The translations under genes and the position numbers were made by a program. DNA of 64,000 nucleotides, from contig CM063498.1 in assembly GCA_032207245.1 (NCBI GenBank), forward strand, positions 52,665,169 through 52,729,168, given 5' to 3'. The notes under the pieces are model-generated. The model was not told where the DNA came from. It made no database searches and was given only the letters and a program-made list of their open reading frames with translations. This stretch comes from Pardosa pseudoannulata (lineage: Eukaryota; Arthropoda; Arachnida; Araneae; Lycosidae). Below, in pieces: positions 23,476 through 34,477 of the stretch (within the stretch, counting starts at the first letter, position 1; each line of letters opens with the position of its first letter).

Positions 23476-25774
23476 TAGAACCTCCATAAGTTGACCACCT
23501 AAGGGACTGTAACTAAGTGGTCAACATACGGAGGTGGTCAACTTAGGGAATTTTTTAAAAATATTTACTATAGTACAATATTAGAAAAAAAGTTAATAAG
23601 CTTTTTTAGTATTTTTTTAAGGAAAAAGTTTGAAAAACATTAGCACTTACTCATTTTATTTTTACTGAAGGTACAGCACATTTTTCCAAATTTTGAAAGA
23701 ATGATTCAATTTTTGTTTGAGTCCTCTTTTTGTTCATTTCGTAACTGCAAAAAGCAATTTCACAGTTTACAAGTCCATTAAGTATGCTTGGGCATTTTTC
23801 TGCAGCGAAATCTTTAAGTTTCTCCATCATGCGCTTTACATCGTCTTCCTTCAGAGTTGGGCAGTTTTCAGTTTCATCGTCACTTGGATCATCATCCTCT
23901 TCGCTGTCCGTTTCTCGTACCTTAGATTCTTCTCTGTGCTTAGTCCCAGAGGGTATCTTACTGAAGATTGCCTCTGGGTCTGGTTCAAGGCATGTTACTA
24001 ACTCATTGTCCATGGTAACATAATCTTCAAAATTAACTCCATGAAAAACTGGCAAGGGAGATAGAGGAAGCTCATCTTCTTGCATCGATGTTGTAGCTGT
24101 AACAAATCCAGCTTTTTTGTAGCAGTTCTGAATCGTGGCTTGCTTAACTTTATTCCAAGCAGAATTAATCCAATGAACAGCATTCAAATCATTTACTGAC
24201 TCAGCTTTTGAGGATGTCAACGCAGAAGGACCACATGTTTGTGCTTTCATAATCATCCATTCCAGAATTTGAGCTCTGTAGTGCACTTTGAAGGATTGAA
24301 TAATGTCTCGATATAAAGGTTGGGTTTTCGAAGTTGTGTTTGGAGGCAAAAATTTTAGCTTCACATTTGTAAGATTATTCACTTTTGGGTGGCAGTTATC
24401 CACGGTAAGTAGAATAGACCTCTTCTTTTCCTCATTTCTTCGTCAATTCCTCTAACCCACTCTTCGAATAAACCACTGGTCATCCAAGCCGATTTATTCG
24501 CTCTCCAAAAAAGAGTAAGGTCATCAGGTTTTACATTTTTAAATGCACGGGGGTTTGCAGTTTTGCCGATCACCATAGACTTCAATTTTTCTCCAGTCAT
24601 ACTAGCACATAGAAGAACAGTAAAATGCTGTTTTGAAAGTTTTCCTCTTTTGCAAGAGTCACCCTTCGTTACTAGACTTCTCTCAGGCATTGCTTTAAAG
24701 AAGATATCGCATTCATCAGCATTAAAGATGTCCTCATCTTTAAAACCTTTAGCAAAGTCTGGGAATTTTTCAATAAACTTCTCCACCACTTCAACTGAAA
24801 CCTCATTCGATTCCCCACACAAAACCTTTTGAGAAATCTCGTATCGTAGTTTGAATTTTTCAAGCCAGCCTGCTGACGCTTGGAAGTCCTAAATTTCGAA
24901 TTCTTTTGCAAATTTTTTGCTACTTCCTGAAGTATAGGCCCCGATATTATAGCATTAATTGATCTCCTCTCTGTAAACCAACGAAATATGGCTTCATTCA
25001 CAACGTCGAGACAAGTTTTTTTCCTTTTTCTTTGAAGTTCCCCGTTTTAGGAAGAATATCTTTGCAGATAGTCTTCCTTGCATTTTAAAATGTTACTCAC
25101 AGTTGTCTTACTCACACCATATTTTTTTGTTGTCTTTCTTTGGCTACTGCTTTCCATAAAATTAGGAAGATCCACTTTCTCCTTTAATTTAAGTTCTCTT
25201 AGAACATTTCTTTGCGCCATTTTTAATGAAAATTCGCAAATAAACGACTGGTACTAACACGACGCTATGTCCAGAAAAAAGGATCAGAACGTGTTTCACA
25301 TGTGAGCGATACACGTTGTTTTCCAATTCTGCGTAGTTCGTTCAATGCTACACAACTACACACATACCCCACTCTCCTGACCTTTTTCAACAGATCTCAG
25401 CAATTACAGCCAATCCAAGAAATGAAAGCATGCAAAGGGCTAGAATATTATTTCTCCTTAACAAAAGTCTGGGTAATCTCTGGTATTTCCCTCCCATAGT
25501 ATTATATTGGAAGTGAACAATGAATGGAGCACCAAAGAGGAGGGGAGATCGCGAGTGTTGCTCAAATAATCCAATTAACTAATAAGAAATTCCTGGAAAC
25601 CAGGTGGAAGAAAACATCAGTGGTCAAGTTACAGAGAGTAAAAATTGGTCAACATACAACTTACGGAGGTGGTCAACATAGAGACGTAAATCGCCATTGA
25701 AAATGCGTTTGGACCATTCAAACTAATAAATTTCGGTCAACATAGAGAGGTGGTCAACTTTGGAGGTTTTACTG
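23473..25774 (-). mobile_element. Tigger/pogo-type transposon, full length with TIRs
   Basis: The left TIR starts CAGTAGAACCTCCATAAG and the right TIR, reversed, starts CAGTAAAACCTCCAAAG. Both continue into TTGACCACCT, and TA flanks each end (23471-23472 and 25775-25776). GGTGGTCAACWT motifs repeat inside both termini (for example 23510-23545, 25615-25680 and 25735-25757). The 2302-bp length and TA duplication are typical of Tigger elements. It sits in the (TA)n tract inside element X. Confidence 0.92.
23651..25220 (-). pseudogene. Tigger/CENP-B-like transposase pseudogene
   Basis: The ATG at 25220 starts MAQRNVLRELKLKEKVDL. The helix-turn-helix KKYGVSKTTVSNILK follows, with a stop near 25045. 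The CENP-B-type second DNA-binding region (EAIFRWFTERRSINAIISGP) is in a new frame, followed by a frameshift near 24890. The DDE domain starts at about 24820, with FNADECDIFFKAMPERSL (first Asp) and KRGKLSKQHFTVLLCASMTG. After another frameshift near 24400 come VDNCHPK (second Asp) and LPPNTTSKTQPLYRDIIQSFK. The family consensus there is QPLDQG, so the third catalytic Asp is replaced by Tyr. The C-terminus (to 23651) is acidic, as in the family. Three frame breaks plus the lost Asp make it inactive. Confidence 0.9.
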
Positions 25775-25955
25775 TATATATAATATATATATATGAACAT
25801 ATGTATGTATATGTGTATATATTATATATATATATATATACATATTTATACATACATATATGTATATGTATAGATATATATGTATGTATAAATATGTATA
25901 TATATATATATATATGCATATATATATATAGTATATACATATATATATATATACT
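25775..25955. repeat. (TA)n / (TATG)n microsatellite
   Basis: The right-hand continuation of the TA-rich target of the Tigger insertion. It contains TATATG and TATACA variants. Confidence 0.93.
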
Positions 25956-26011
25956 GTCCATTTAGTGTTTATTGATTTTTCAAATATACCTTTCATTTTT
26001 GAAACCCCCTG

Positions 26012-27252
26012 TATATGTGATGTATGAGCATGGATAAAAATACATACAACATATGCATAAATTCATGTACCTATGGACACACTCATACAACTCACATACA
26101 AATACACTTTCTCTCTCTACAGTGGTTTAAGTGATTGCGCATAAAATTGCAGATGTTTCTTGGTCAACTTTTATAACTATTTTAACAGAATAAAATGATT
26201 AACTTACTAAGAAGTAATATGGAGGAATTTCGAAGTAAAGATTAATTTAGTTTTGAGATACTTGAATAAGTATTTTCATTTGTATTATTCTAAATTAAAC
26301 ACCTAGTGAAAAAAATATATCGCCAAGTAACTTGTCAGAAATGAAGATAGAATGCACTTCATATTATTTATGTTTCATTCGCTACCAATTTATTTCCACG
26401 CGAACGACCAGTTTGACCTAAAAAAGATGTTTTCATTTTCCACAATTCTCCGAGAAAGAAAAAATATATTGAAGTATTGTCTTGTTTTTCCTGAAGGCGA
26501 AAAATAACATGTTTTTGCAACTCGGTTTATATTAAGTGAGTAAAACTTTCACCCCACAGCCATATATTCGTTAACGCTTCTAAAAGTACATTTACTTTTA
26601 TTATAAACTCAATGATTATGTAATAAAATGTATTAACACATTGTGTGCGGGTGCATTTCGCAGAGGAATTGTACTGGGATCGGGTGTTTTACGCTTAAAC
26701 TTAGCTATTCAGTTGAATCTCAATAGATCGAAAATTATTTAATTTTTTAACCAACTTTTCGTATTTTATATTGAAATAAATAAATAAATATATAAATAGA
26801 AATATATAACTAAGAACCATGAGATTTTCGTAAACATCATCTATCACCCGCAGAATGTTGTCGTGTTCATTGGGAGACCATATGAGTGCAGCAGAGTAAA
26901 AAAATGACTAACTGCACCCAACTAATTGGTTTTATTCCATTCTTACATGATTATAATGAAATGACACATTTGAACCTTGCTCTTGAACAACGAACAACAA
27001 CCAGAACCCCTCTTCGAACCTTGGTGCTCGCCAATTTAAAACATTTCAAAACCGGAATCAATATCATAATTGATGTCAAGAGACAGCCCATGATGACGCA
27101 TAGAAAGTTCTAGCGAATTCTAAAAACCCATCTCACTGACAGAAGGCTGTGTGAAAATCCCAAAAATAGAAAAACGTCGACGTTTTAAGGGAATTGACAT
27201 ATATAATTTGGAAACCAAAACCGAAATATTTTAAGCAATAAGCCCCATTATT

Positions 27253-27255
<3 letters not shown>
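26012..27255. other. AT-rich sequence, nothing recognised
   Basis: A 75-codon plus-strand frame at 26886-27113 has no recognisable domain and is probably chance. Confidence 0.45.
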
Positions 27256-27984
<729 letters not shown>

Positions 27985-28140
27985 GAAATTTTATAAAAAT
28001 TTCTCCAGGAATAAATTTTTTAAGTGCAATTCTCTATGATAATATAAAAAATTAATCTAAAAATGTAAAAACATGAACTAGTTTCTACGTTTAAAGAATA
28101 AAGTAATCTGAACGTAGACGGATACCTTAAAATTCCAACC
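27985..28140 (+). repeat. Dispersed repeat R1, partial copy
   Basis: Closely matches 32445-32600. Shared blocks include ATTCTCTATGATAATATAAA, CTAGTTTCTACGTTTAAAGA and GTAGACGGATACCTTAA. Confidence 0.8.
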
Positions 28141-29680
28141 CTAGTATATTTTTTAAAATGAAAGCGTATGTATTACTTGTGTTTTCTTTCTTTAAAATAA
28201 TCATTAAGAAAGTTATCTTGCAAATGTAACAATAGTCAGAAAATTCGACAAAAACATAATAGCGTTCTAGTGTTATAAAACCCTCTACAAGCTACATTAC
28301 TCAAATTTATTGTAAAACATACTATTATTAGCCTACTATTCCGTTTAATTTCTAGCTCCAAAATAATTTGAGTCTCTCGTTATCAGTGAACGACAAATTT
28401 ACTTTTCTGCCAGACATGAGAAATCACTCTATCCAAACAGCTGTTACAAGGACGGAAATGATAGACTGCAGCGGTGTTTTTTTTTCCCTTCTCTTGGAGA
28501 TTTCCTAGATCGTCGATAACAGTTAATTCATGCACATCCTATTTCTTATTCCCTACTACTTAGCAAATGGTTTTTCTGATAGCATGTGATTTATAGGCAC
28601 TCAAAATAGTTTTTTTTTAAACTTTTTATTTCTGTTGCAGAAACGTATATATTGCTAAATATCTTAAATCTTATGTATTATGAATTTTAAATAATTTTGA
28701 ATACTACAGTCTGCCTTTATTAGTGATGAACCATAATTGAAGCATTGCAGAATATTAATTAATAATAAGGAAAAAATCATGGCAAGGTATTTATGTGCCG
28801 GTAATATTATAATATAAGTAAAACGAATATATTAAAAACTAGATTCCTTGTTTTGTGTCAAAACTAAAGAAGCATTTCTGTTCGAATTATTAAATTCACG
28901 TTTAAATTTACTTTCATCAATAACAATGATTAAAGAAGAAGATTTAGATAAATCTATGCAAACCACCTAAAGCTGAACCACTAGTTACTGTATTTCTTGA
29001 AATTTTTAATTCATGTACGATAAATCAATAGGCAATTTATATACAATATAAGTTAACATTAAATTTTGAAGAGACTCTGACTCGATTTAACCAACTTCTT
29101 TCTCACAGATCTTTTCACATGCTCATTCCCCTCTTATGATTTCGATATTTCCGTCATTTAGTCTCTTTTTACCGCATGATGTGCATCACATTCATAAATC
29201 CAGAAGCAAACCAACACCCATGCACAATTATAATTGCAAATTTCCTGATCCCTCAAATTCTTAAAAAAACTCAGAGTCATACTGAAAACTGTTGGATTTA
29301 TAATTTGTGTAGAAAAATCAATAGTGAAAATTTATATACCCACATTGTAGATTCATTTCGATATCTTTGAGACATGACTTGTTGTATAATAAGTATTGTT
29401 CTACAGCTTTTCAATTATTTTCATTTAATTACGACGAAAAGTTACAAATTTACATCGCATAAAAAATCTACCAGTTGGGATGCAAAACTACATCTGAAAA
29501 TAACACATGGATAAGTTTACAGAATTGCATAAATTCTCCTTGCCCTCAACTAAAAATTTTCATCCAACAAAAACATGTGCAGAAGCCATCCTCAAATTCA
29601 AAAAAGGTTCGTGAAACACTTAAGAAATTTAGCAAGATATTTATGTGCCGTTTTTTGTAAATATTATAACTATCATATGC
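28141..29680. other. AT-rich sequence, nothing recognised
   Basis: Several 60-codon frames occur, but none has a motif I recognise. Confidence 0.5.
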
Positions 29681-30290
29681 AGGGTGTCCCAAAACGACCA
29701 CATAAACTCTAAACAGCTAGATTCATCGTTTTGAGTACACAAAAACTGCCCAAAGAAGCGTTCTTGTACGATCCATAATTTAAGAGAAAATTACGAAAAG
29801 TATGACGTCATTTCCGGTGCAAGAAAAAACAATTTATTGAACATATCAACAGCAGAATATGCACTAACATACTCCCTAACAGTTCTTAAGGCATGTTCAT
29901 TACATCGGCCGTACATCAGGTACATGTCGCAGTAGTCACGAACGGAATACATGGCTACCATACGAAGACTGCCGGCAGCTGCAAGATGCAGTCTTTTAAA
30001 TACCAGTTCAACGGCTGCTTAACGTCATTTAATGGCACGCGCGCATGCATAACGCGATATGCACGGCGAACGCTTAAAACATTATCGTCTGGAAAGATAT
30101 GCAAATAGTGTTGTTGATATATCCAATAAAGTGTTTTTTTCTTGCCCGGCAGTAAATACAAAACTCGCTTCTTTTCACACGCAAAAAAGTAGTGAATTCT
30201 GCCTCAAAAGCTGCATACATTTCGTTTCCAAAGTAATCGTTTATGGGCTATCACAATTATGTGCTAATAACACTTCAAACTAAAAAGGGG
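29681..30290 (-). mobile_element. Mariner-like transposon fragment with one terminal end
   Basis: It begins GCAGGGTGTCCCAAAACGACC, the form typical of mariner/IS630-type terminal repeats. The region is less AT-rich than its flanks, and its minus strand holds transposase-like reading (next entry). No matching opposite end was found within the window, so it is truncated; the limit at 30290 is approximate. Confidence 0.55.
29791..29952 (-). pseudogene. 53-codon N-terminal helix-turn-helix remnant of a transposase
   Basis: The minus-strand frame begins MYSVRDYCDMYLMYGRCNEH and continues ALRTVREY. This resembles the N-terminal domain (DUF4817-type: E-x-x-D-x-x-x-x-YG-x-x-x-x-N-x-x-x-A-x-x-x-Y) found in insect and arachnid mariner-like proteins. 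It lies between the terminal end at 29681 and other decayed coding sequence. The short length and lost downstream frame mark it as a relic. The domain assignment is from memory. Confidence 0.5.
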
Positions 30291-30339
30291 AAGATGATGA
30301 AACTAGATATATTGGTTTTGTTAACCCTTTGTATCTTAA

Positions 30340-30573
30340 CCCTTTCTTCGGCCATTTATTTCTCGCTCCACGTTTCCAAACCTTCAAAACAGAGCTGCTA
30401 ATTTTATTCAATCAATTGAACAATTGATATCAGATCAAAACCGAAGCGGGAATCAGTCTTCCCGTCGTTTCAATAACAAGATCAATATATTATAATGGGT
30501 TTTGCGCTTCCCACAGGTGTATTTTGTAAGATAATGTAGGCGGGAAGTAATCTTCCCACGGCCCATAAAAGGG
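30340..30573. mobile_element. piggyBac-like MITE, 234 bp
   Basis: TTAA flanks both ends (30336-30339 and 30574-30577). The left end CCCTTTCTTCGGCC and the reversed right end CCCTTTTATGGGCC agree at most positions. TTAA duplications and CCCTTT ends are hallmarks of piggyBac-type elements. Internal sequence includes paired GGGAATCAGTCTTCCC and GGGAAGTAATCTTCCC blocks, each an imperfect hairpin. No coding capacity. A second TTAACCCTTT at 30321 makes the left border slightly uncertain. Confidence 0.6.
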
Positions 30574-30637
30574 TTAATAACCCCGAATTGAGATAAAAAT
30601 ATTCTCAAACAACATCATTTCAGACAAGTATATATAT

Positions 30638-30979
30638 TGTCACGTGGATGAAAGTACAGGTGAAACACAATCAAGAGTCAAGCTTAAGAAATAACAATTT
30701 ATTAAAGCCCAAGCTACCTAGCTCGTACTCAAACAACAACTGCCGCTCGCAGTTTTTTTACAGAGGCTTTTATAAAGTAACAGAACCTTCTAGAAATATT
30801 TTAATACAACAGAAAATTAGCATAATTTAGAAGTCTTCTTGACTACTTAAGAAATCGAACATAAAATTACGGAAACAAATTTGTCCTGACGCAGGATCGA
30901 ACCGGAGACCTTTCGGTTCGTAGCCCGCGACTCTAACCATTGAGCCATGGAGCTCGGTAGTGTCGTTTGAAATGTGGCA
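30638..30979 (-). mobile_element. LTR-like element with embedded tRNA-like sequence, copy 1
   Basis: On the minus strand it starts TGCCACATTTC and ends CCACGTGACA, with ATAT on both sides (30634-30637 and 30980-30983). Soon after its 5' end comes a tRNA-like stretch (plus-strand 30892-30957), with an A box (TGGCTCAATGGTTAGAG), a CTACGAA loop (Arg-ACG-like) and a B box (GGTTCGATCC). Further on there are a TATA box (CTTTATAAAAG) and AATAAA, as in an LTR promoter and poly-A site. The length is 342 bp, almost equal to the diverged copy at 34133-34473. No internal retroviral-type genes adjoin it. Confidence 0.7.
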
Positions 30980-30983
30980 ATAT

Positions 30984-32270
30984 AATAGACCAGTAAAATA
31001 TAAGGATTTAAAGCATAAAAATTAAGTTTTTGGCAAAAATATATTTCCTTCCAATAAAAATAAGCATTATTTTTATAAACATTTCAAATTATTTATATCT
31101 TCACATTCAGAATTGAGAAAAAAAAACCTTCTCAAATTTAAGACAACATCATTTCAAACAGGTAAAATATAACTAAAAGAATTTTAAAATAAAAAAATAT
31201 TTTGGGGCAAAGATATATTTCCTACTAACAAAAATACAAATTTGTTATAAACAATCTATTTATTAAAAAAAAAATCTGTACACAGAATTATTAACTATAT
31301 ATATGAAAACTATACTTCTGGAATCTTGAATCTGTATTGCTTTAGCACACTAAAATTTTATTTCATTGAAAATGTTGTGCATTATATGTAACAATAAATT
31401 AATACTTTATATAAAAAGTAAATTTAGTATCAGCATTTCGTAAGGATGTTATAACAAAATTGCGTCAATTATAGCGTTACAGCATAGCAAAAATTAACAT
31501 AAGTCTTTTAACGCTCTCCGTGAAAAGGAGATTACTTGCTGCTAGTGTTGCACACACGAAACATGGTAGTACAAAGTCCCTTTCATAAAATTAGAAGGAT
31601 GTAAGGGAAATCTGTGAAGTGTTTAACAAACCAAGATTATGCTAAACACATTATTTTCGGGAAAATGAATGCCTTGTAATCTCCAAAGAATTTGCAATTA
31701 ATATGCATGAAATTGCCTTTGAAAAACCATTTTAATATTGCATAATTCATGATAAATTGAAATGCATGAAATTACTTCTAATACATAAACCTTCTTAATA
31801 TTTCGTTGATAATGCTTGAACGTGAGTAAATCGCTAATAAGAGGGCACATGAAGTGCATCCAAATGTTCCGCTACTAAAATTAACGCTTCGGTTTATTCA
31901 GAATAATGATAGTTTTAATATGATTAGAGAAGCTTTATATGTGTTCAAAGGATTAAATAATCTGGTTCTAATTGGAATATTTAAACAGAGCGTTGATTCA
32001 AGATTATAAGCTCCTATTTTATCGCTATAAATACTCTGTTTAAATGCTATAAATACATTGGTATTGGTGATATATCAAAGTGCAGCATTTGATTATTCGA
32101 AAATGTCTAAAATTGTGAGTAAAACTGTAATATGTGTGATAGCTAGAGTTGCTATCTTATTTTGGGAGAAGTTTGGAACAAGTGATGTTAAGATAAAAGT
32201 TCTGACCATAATTCTTCATATTAAAAGAAAAGTAACTCAAAAATCTGGTGAATGAGTTTATCTGGTGTAT
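30984..32270. other. AT-rich sequence, nothing recognised
   Basis: CGCTATAAATACTCTGTTTAA and a similar TGCTATAAATAC occur at about 32020-32060. No coding region was recognised; the frame at 32058-32255 has no known domain. Confidence 0.45.
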
Positions 32271-32279
32271 GATTTTCAA

Positions 32280-32605
32280 GGACCAAAATTGTTTACCAAA
32301 TTTTTCACTAAAACCAAAGATTTTAGAGGTTTCACTAGTCCAGTGTATAAGAAATGTGTTTCATAAAAAATATTGATATAATTTAGTTTATTAAAAAATT
32401 AGACCTTTTGAAAAAACCCGATTTTTTTTTACTAAATTTTCTTCATTTATTAAACTTTTTATAAAAACTTCTCCAGAAATAAATTTTTTAAGTGAAATTC
32501 TCTATGATAATATAAAAAATAAATCTAAAAATGTAAAAACATAAACTAGTTTCTACGTTTAAAGAAAAAAGTTCTCCGAAAGTAGACGGATACCTTAACT
32601 CTTCA
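32280..32605 (+). repeat. Dispersed repeat R1, most complete copy
   Basis: This copy contains both halves that occur separately at 1823-1995 (inverted) and 27985-28140 (direct). It is AT-rich with no coding frame and no clear terminal repeats. It may be a MITE or a piece of a larger element. Confidence 0.75.
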
Positions 32606-33060
32606 TCTATTAATATTAAAGATATTTTAGATAATTCCTAATCTCTCATCTAAAGTCTCATCCTAAACTCTTTCAGTTTTTAAAAGACATTGGTTTTTTA
32701 CCCTCACATCTGAATTTTGTGCTTCATTGCTGTTTTTTTTTACTTTTGGTTTTATGTCTCTTTTCTACATTGGTTTTGTACGTTTTAAATTGTTTGCTTT
32801 TCTCATCTGTCATCATTTTATAGCAATTTTCCCTTCATCTTTTAGCATTGATTTAAGTTTGAACTATTTATTTGGCACAATATGTTCCAGGAGGACTCAG
32901 TGCCATAAAACCCAAATTCAACCAACTAAAAATAACTCGGTGCACATGCTAACGGGTTAAGAAACTAGTATTTGCTTGTATAATCATAGCAGAAATATAC
33001 TGTTTATTTTATCAGAATTTGAAAACTTAGCAGTATTAGTTAAGCTAAAAATTATAGATA
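32606..33060. other. AT-rich sequence, nothing recognised
   Basis: The 77-codon frame at 32727-32960 is Phe/Leu-rich and has no domain I recognise. Confidence 0.45.
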
Positions 33061-33814
33061 CACTGTCCACCAATAAGTATTTGGACACTTATGCAAATGA
33101 CGATATCTGCAGTCCTGAGGTACGTCAAGGCCTCAACTGGTATACATCGTGTAGGAAACAGCATCGGCATTAGTCGCATGCAAGATGTCGTGCAGTTTGG
33201 AGCTCTCTGATTTCGAGAAAGGTATAATTATTGGGTGTCACAAAAGTGGCCGATCCTTAAGGGACATATCTAGCGATCTGAAGTACCCCAAATCGACAAT
33301 GGCTTATGTGATTCAGAAGTGAAAGAGGAGCGTTGATTGTCGGAATGTTCCCTGAGTTGTCCAGATAAATTCGGAAGAACCGCACCCAACCGATGGCCCT
33401 CATCCTTGAGGAGTTTCAACAGGCATATGAAAGTATTGTTTCAATGAATATTATCCGTAAGGGAGCACATCTGCTTGGTTTTCATGGTCTTGCTGCTGCC
33501 CATAAGACTTTGGTCACAAAGTCCAACAGCGCTGCTCGGTTAATGTGGTGCAAAGCACATCGAAATTAAAGGGTGCACTACCAGTCCAAAATCGGTGAAG
33601 GAACTTGTATGTATCAGTGAAGGAACTTGTATGTCTACTCCAAGCGGAGTAGATGACAATACCACTAACTGTAATACAAAGACTTGTGGAAAGTATGCCC
33701 CGGTGGGTTCACGCTGTAATTGCCTGTCTGGGAGGCTCTACCAACTATTGATTTTGAAGGAAGTTAGTTTTTCTTTTCTATCGTAGGTGTCCAAATACTT
33801 ATTAGTAGACAGTG
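33061..33814 (+). mobile_element. Tc1-like element, internally deleted, complete TIRs
   Basis: The 28-base termini (CACTGTCCACCAATAAG... and its inverse, both reaching TATTTGGACAC) differ at only two positions. TA flanks each side (33059-33060 and 33815-33816). The 754-bp length is well under the roughly 1.3 kb of a full member, because the catalytic middle is missing. It is the best-bordered member of the family represented at 1420 and 13709. Confidence 0.92.
33185..33751 (+). pseudogene. Tc1-like transposase pseudogene lacking the DDE core
   Basis: The ATG at 33185 gives MSCSLELSDFEKGIIIGCHK, then RSLRDISSDLKYPKSTMAYV, the paired helix-turn-helix region, ending in a stop at about 33320. 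Middle sequence corresponding to REIRKNRTQPMAL and RAARLMWCKAHRN is present but out of frame. It then joins directly to the C-terminal part (VKELVCLLQAE, VIQRLVESMPRWVHAVI, GGSTNY and stop at 33751). The DDE catalytic blocks between WCKAHRN and VKELV are deleted. Confidence 0.88.
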
Positions 33815-33816
33815 TA

Positions 33817-34132
33817 TACACTATAATATGGTGTACAATTTTATTTCTCGAAAGAATATTTCCGTAATTTTCTCCGAATATTTTTCTCCGAAAGAGATAC
33901 TTTTAATTTATTCGGTCACCAAAGATCCAGTGCATGCGCATACACTTTTGAATTTTTATGTAGTTTTTGTGGTCGGAGGAGAGAACCTATCAAAAATGCA
34001 TTGGTATTTGATTTAGAGGATTAAAAATATAAAGATGGGAATTAAGTTTTAAATTTGTGTGTGTCTTACGGTTGTACTTTTCGAATGCTAATAAAAAGAT
34101 TTACAGTCCAAAATGCTTTTAAAAATAAATAT
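33817..34132. other. AT-rich sequence, nothing recognised
   Basis: Only a 62-codon frame without a known domain. Confidence 0.4.
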
Positions 34133-34473
34133 TGTCACGATGATTCGAATGAACACACCGTTTAACTTAACAGACGAATTTATTGAAGTTAAGTAGCAAC
34201 TCGCAACTTTACAAGATCGAGATGTTGCCTACAACTAGTGAGTATCAGCTTTTATACCCGAACAGAATATTTGAGAAATAACTAATTTACATATTAAAGA
34301 AAGATCTAGAATGTTCAAGAACATAATTAAACAATAAACAACATTTTTAAATTAAAAGTCCGTACTTTGGATAAACCGCCATGGCAAGCACCGAACCCAC
34401 AATCTTCGGGTCGGGATCACGTGCTTTGACCATTCGGCCACTGAGATCATTGGCTAAGATGCTTTATGCGGCA
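34133..34473 (-). mobile_element. LTR-like element with embedded tRNA-like sequence, copy 2
   Basis: On the minus strand it starts TGCCGCATAAAG and ends ATCGTGACA. ATAT lies directly outside each end (34129-34132 and 34474-34477). The tRNA-like stretch (plus-strand 34378-34450) has an A box (TGGCCGAATGGTCAAAG) and a B box (GTGGGTTCGGTGC). Downstream come GGTATAAAAGC and then TTCAATAAATTC. Length (341 bp), order of parts and termini match the copy at 30638-30979, although the sequences differ widely. The two therefore look like separate subfamilies of one architecture. Confidence 0.7.
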
Positions 34474-34477
34474 ATAT

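Larger units (their letters stand above)
22912..26011 (-). mobile_element. Mariner-like element X, interrupted by (TA)n and a Tigger
   Basis: The left end starts CAGGTTGTTTCAAAA and the right end, reversed, starts CAGGGGGTTTCAAAA. The two 58-base termini match at about 50 positions, and both borders carry TA. Between them lie a transposase C-terminal remnant (minus strand), TA repeats and the complete Tigger at 23473-25774. Without the insertions the element is under 1 kb, so it is heavily deleted. Confidence 0.75.

Noticed and set aside
30892..30957. Apparent tRNA-Arg on the minus strand (also tRNA-like sequences at 6964, 17844, 34378, 57462, 60180)
   Set aside because: The boxes are good, but acceptor stems do not pair or the anticodon arm does not fold, and each sits inside a repeat. 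They are tRNA-derived, not tRNA genes.
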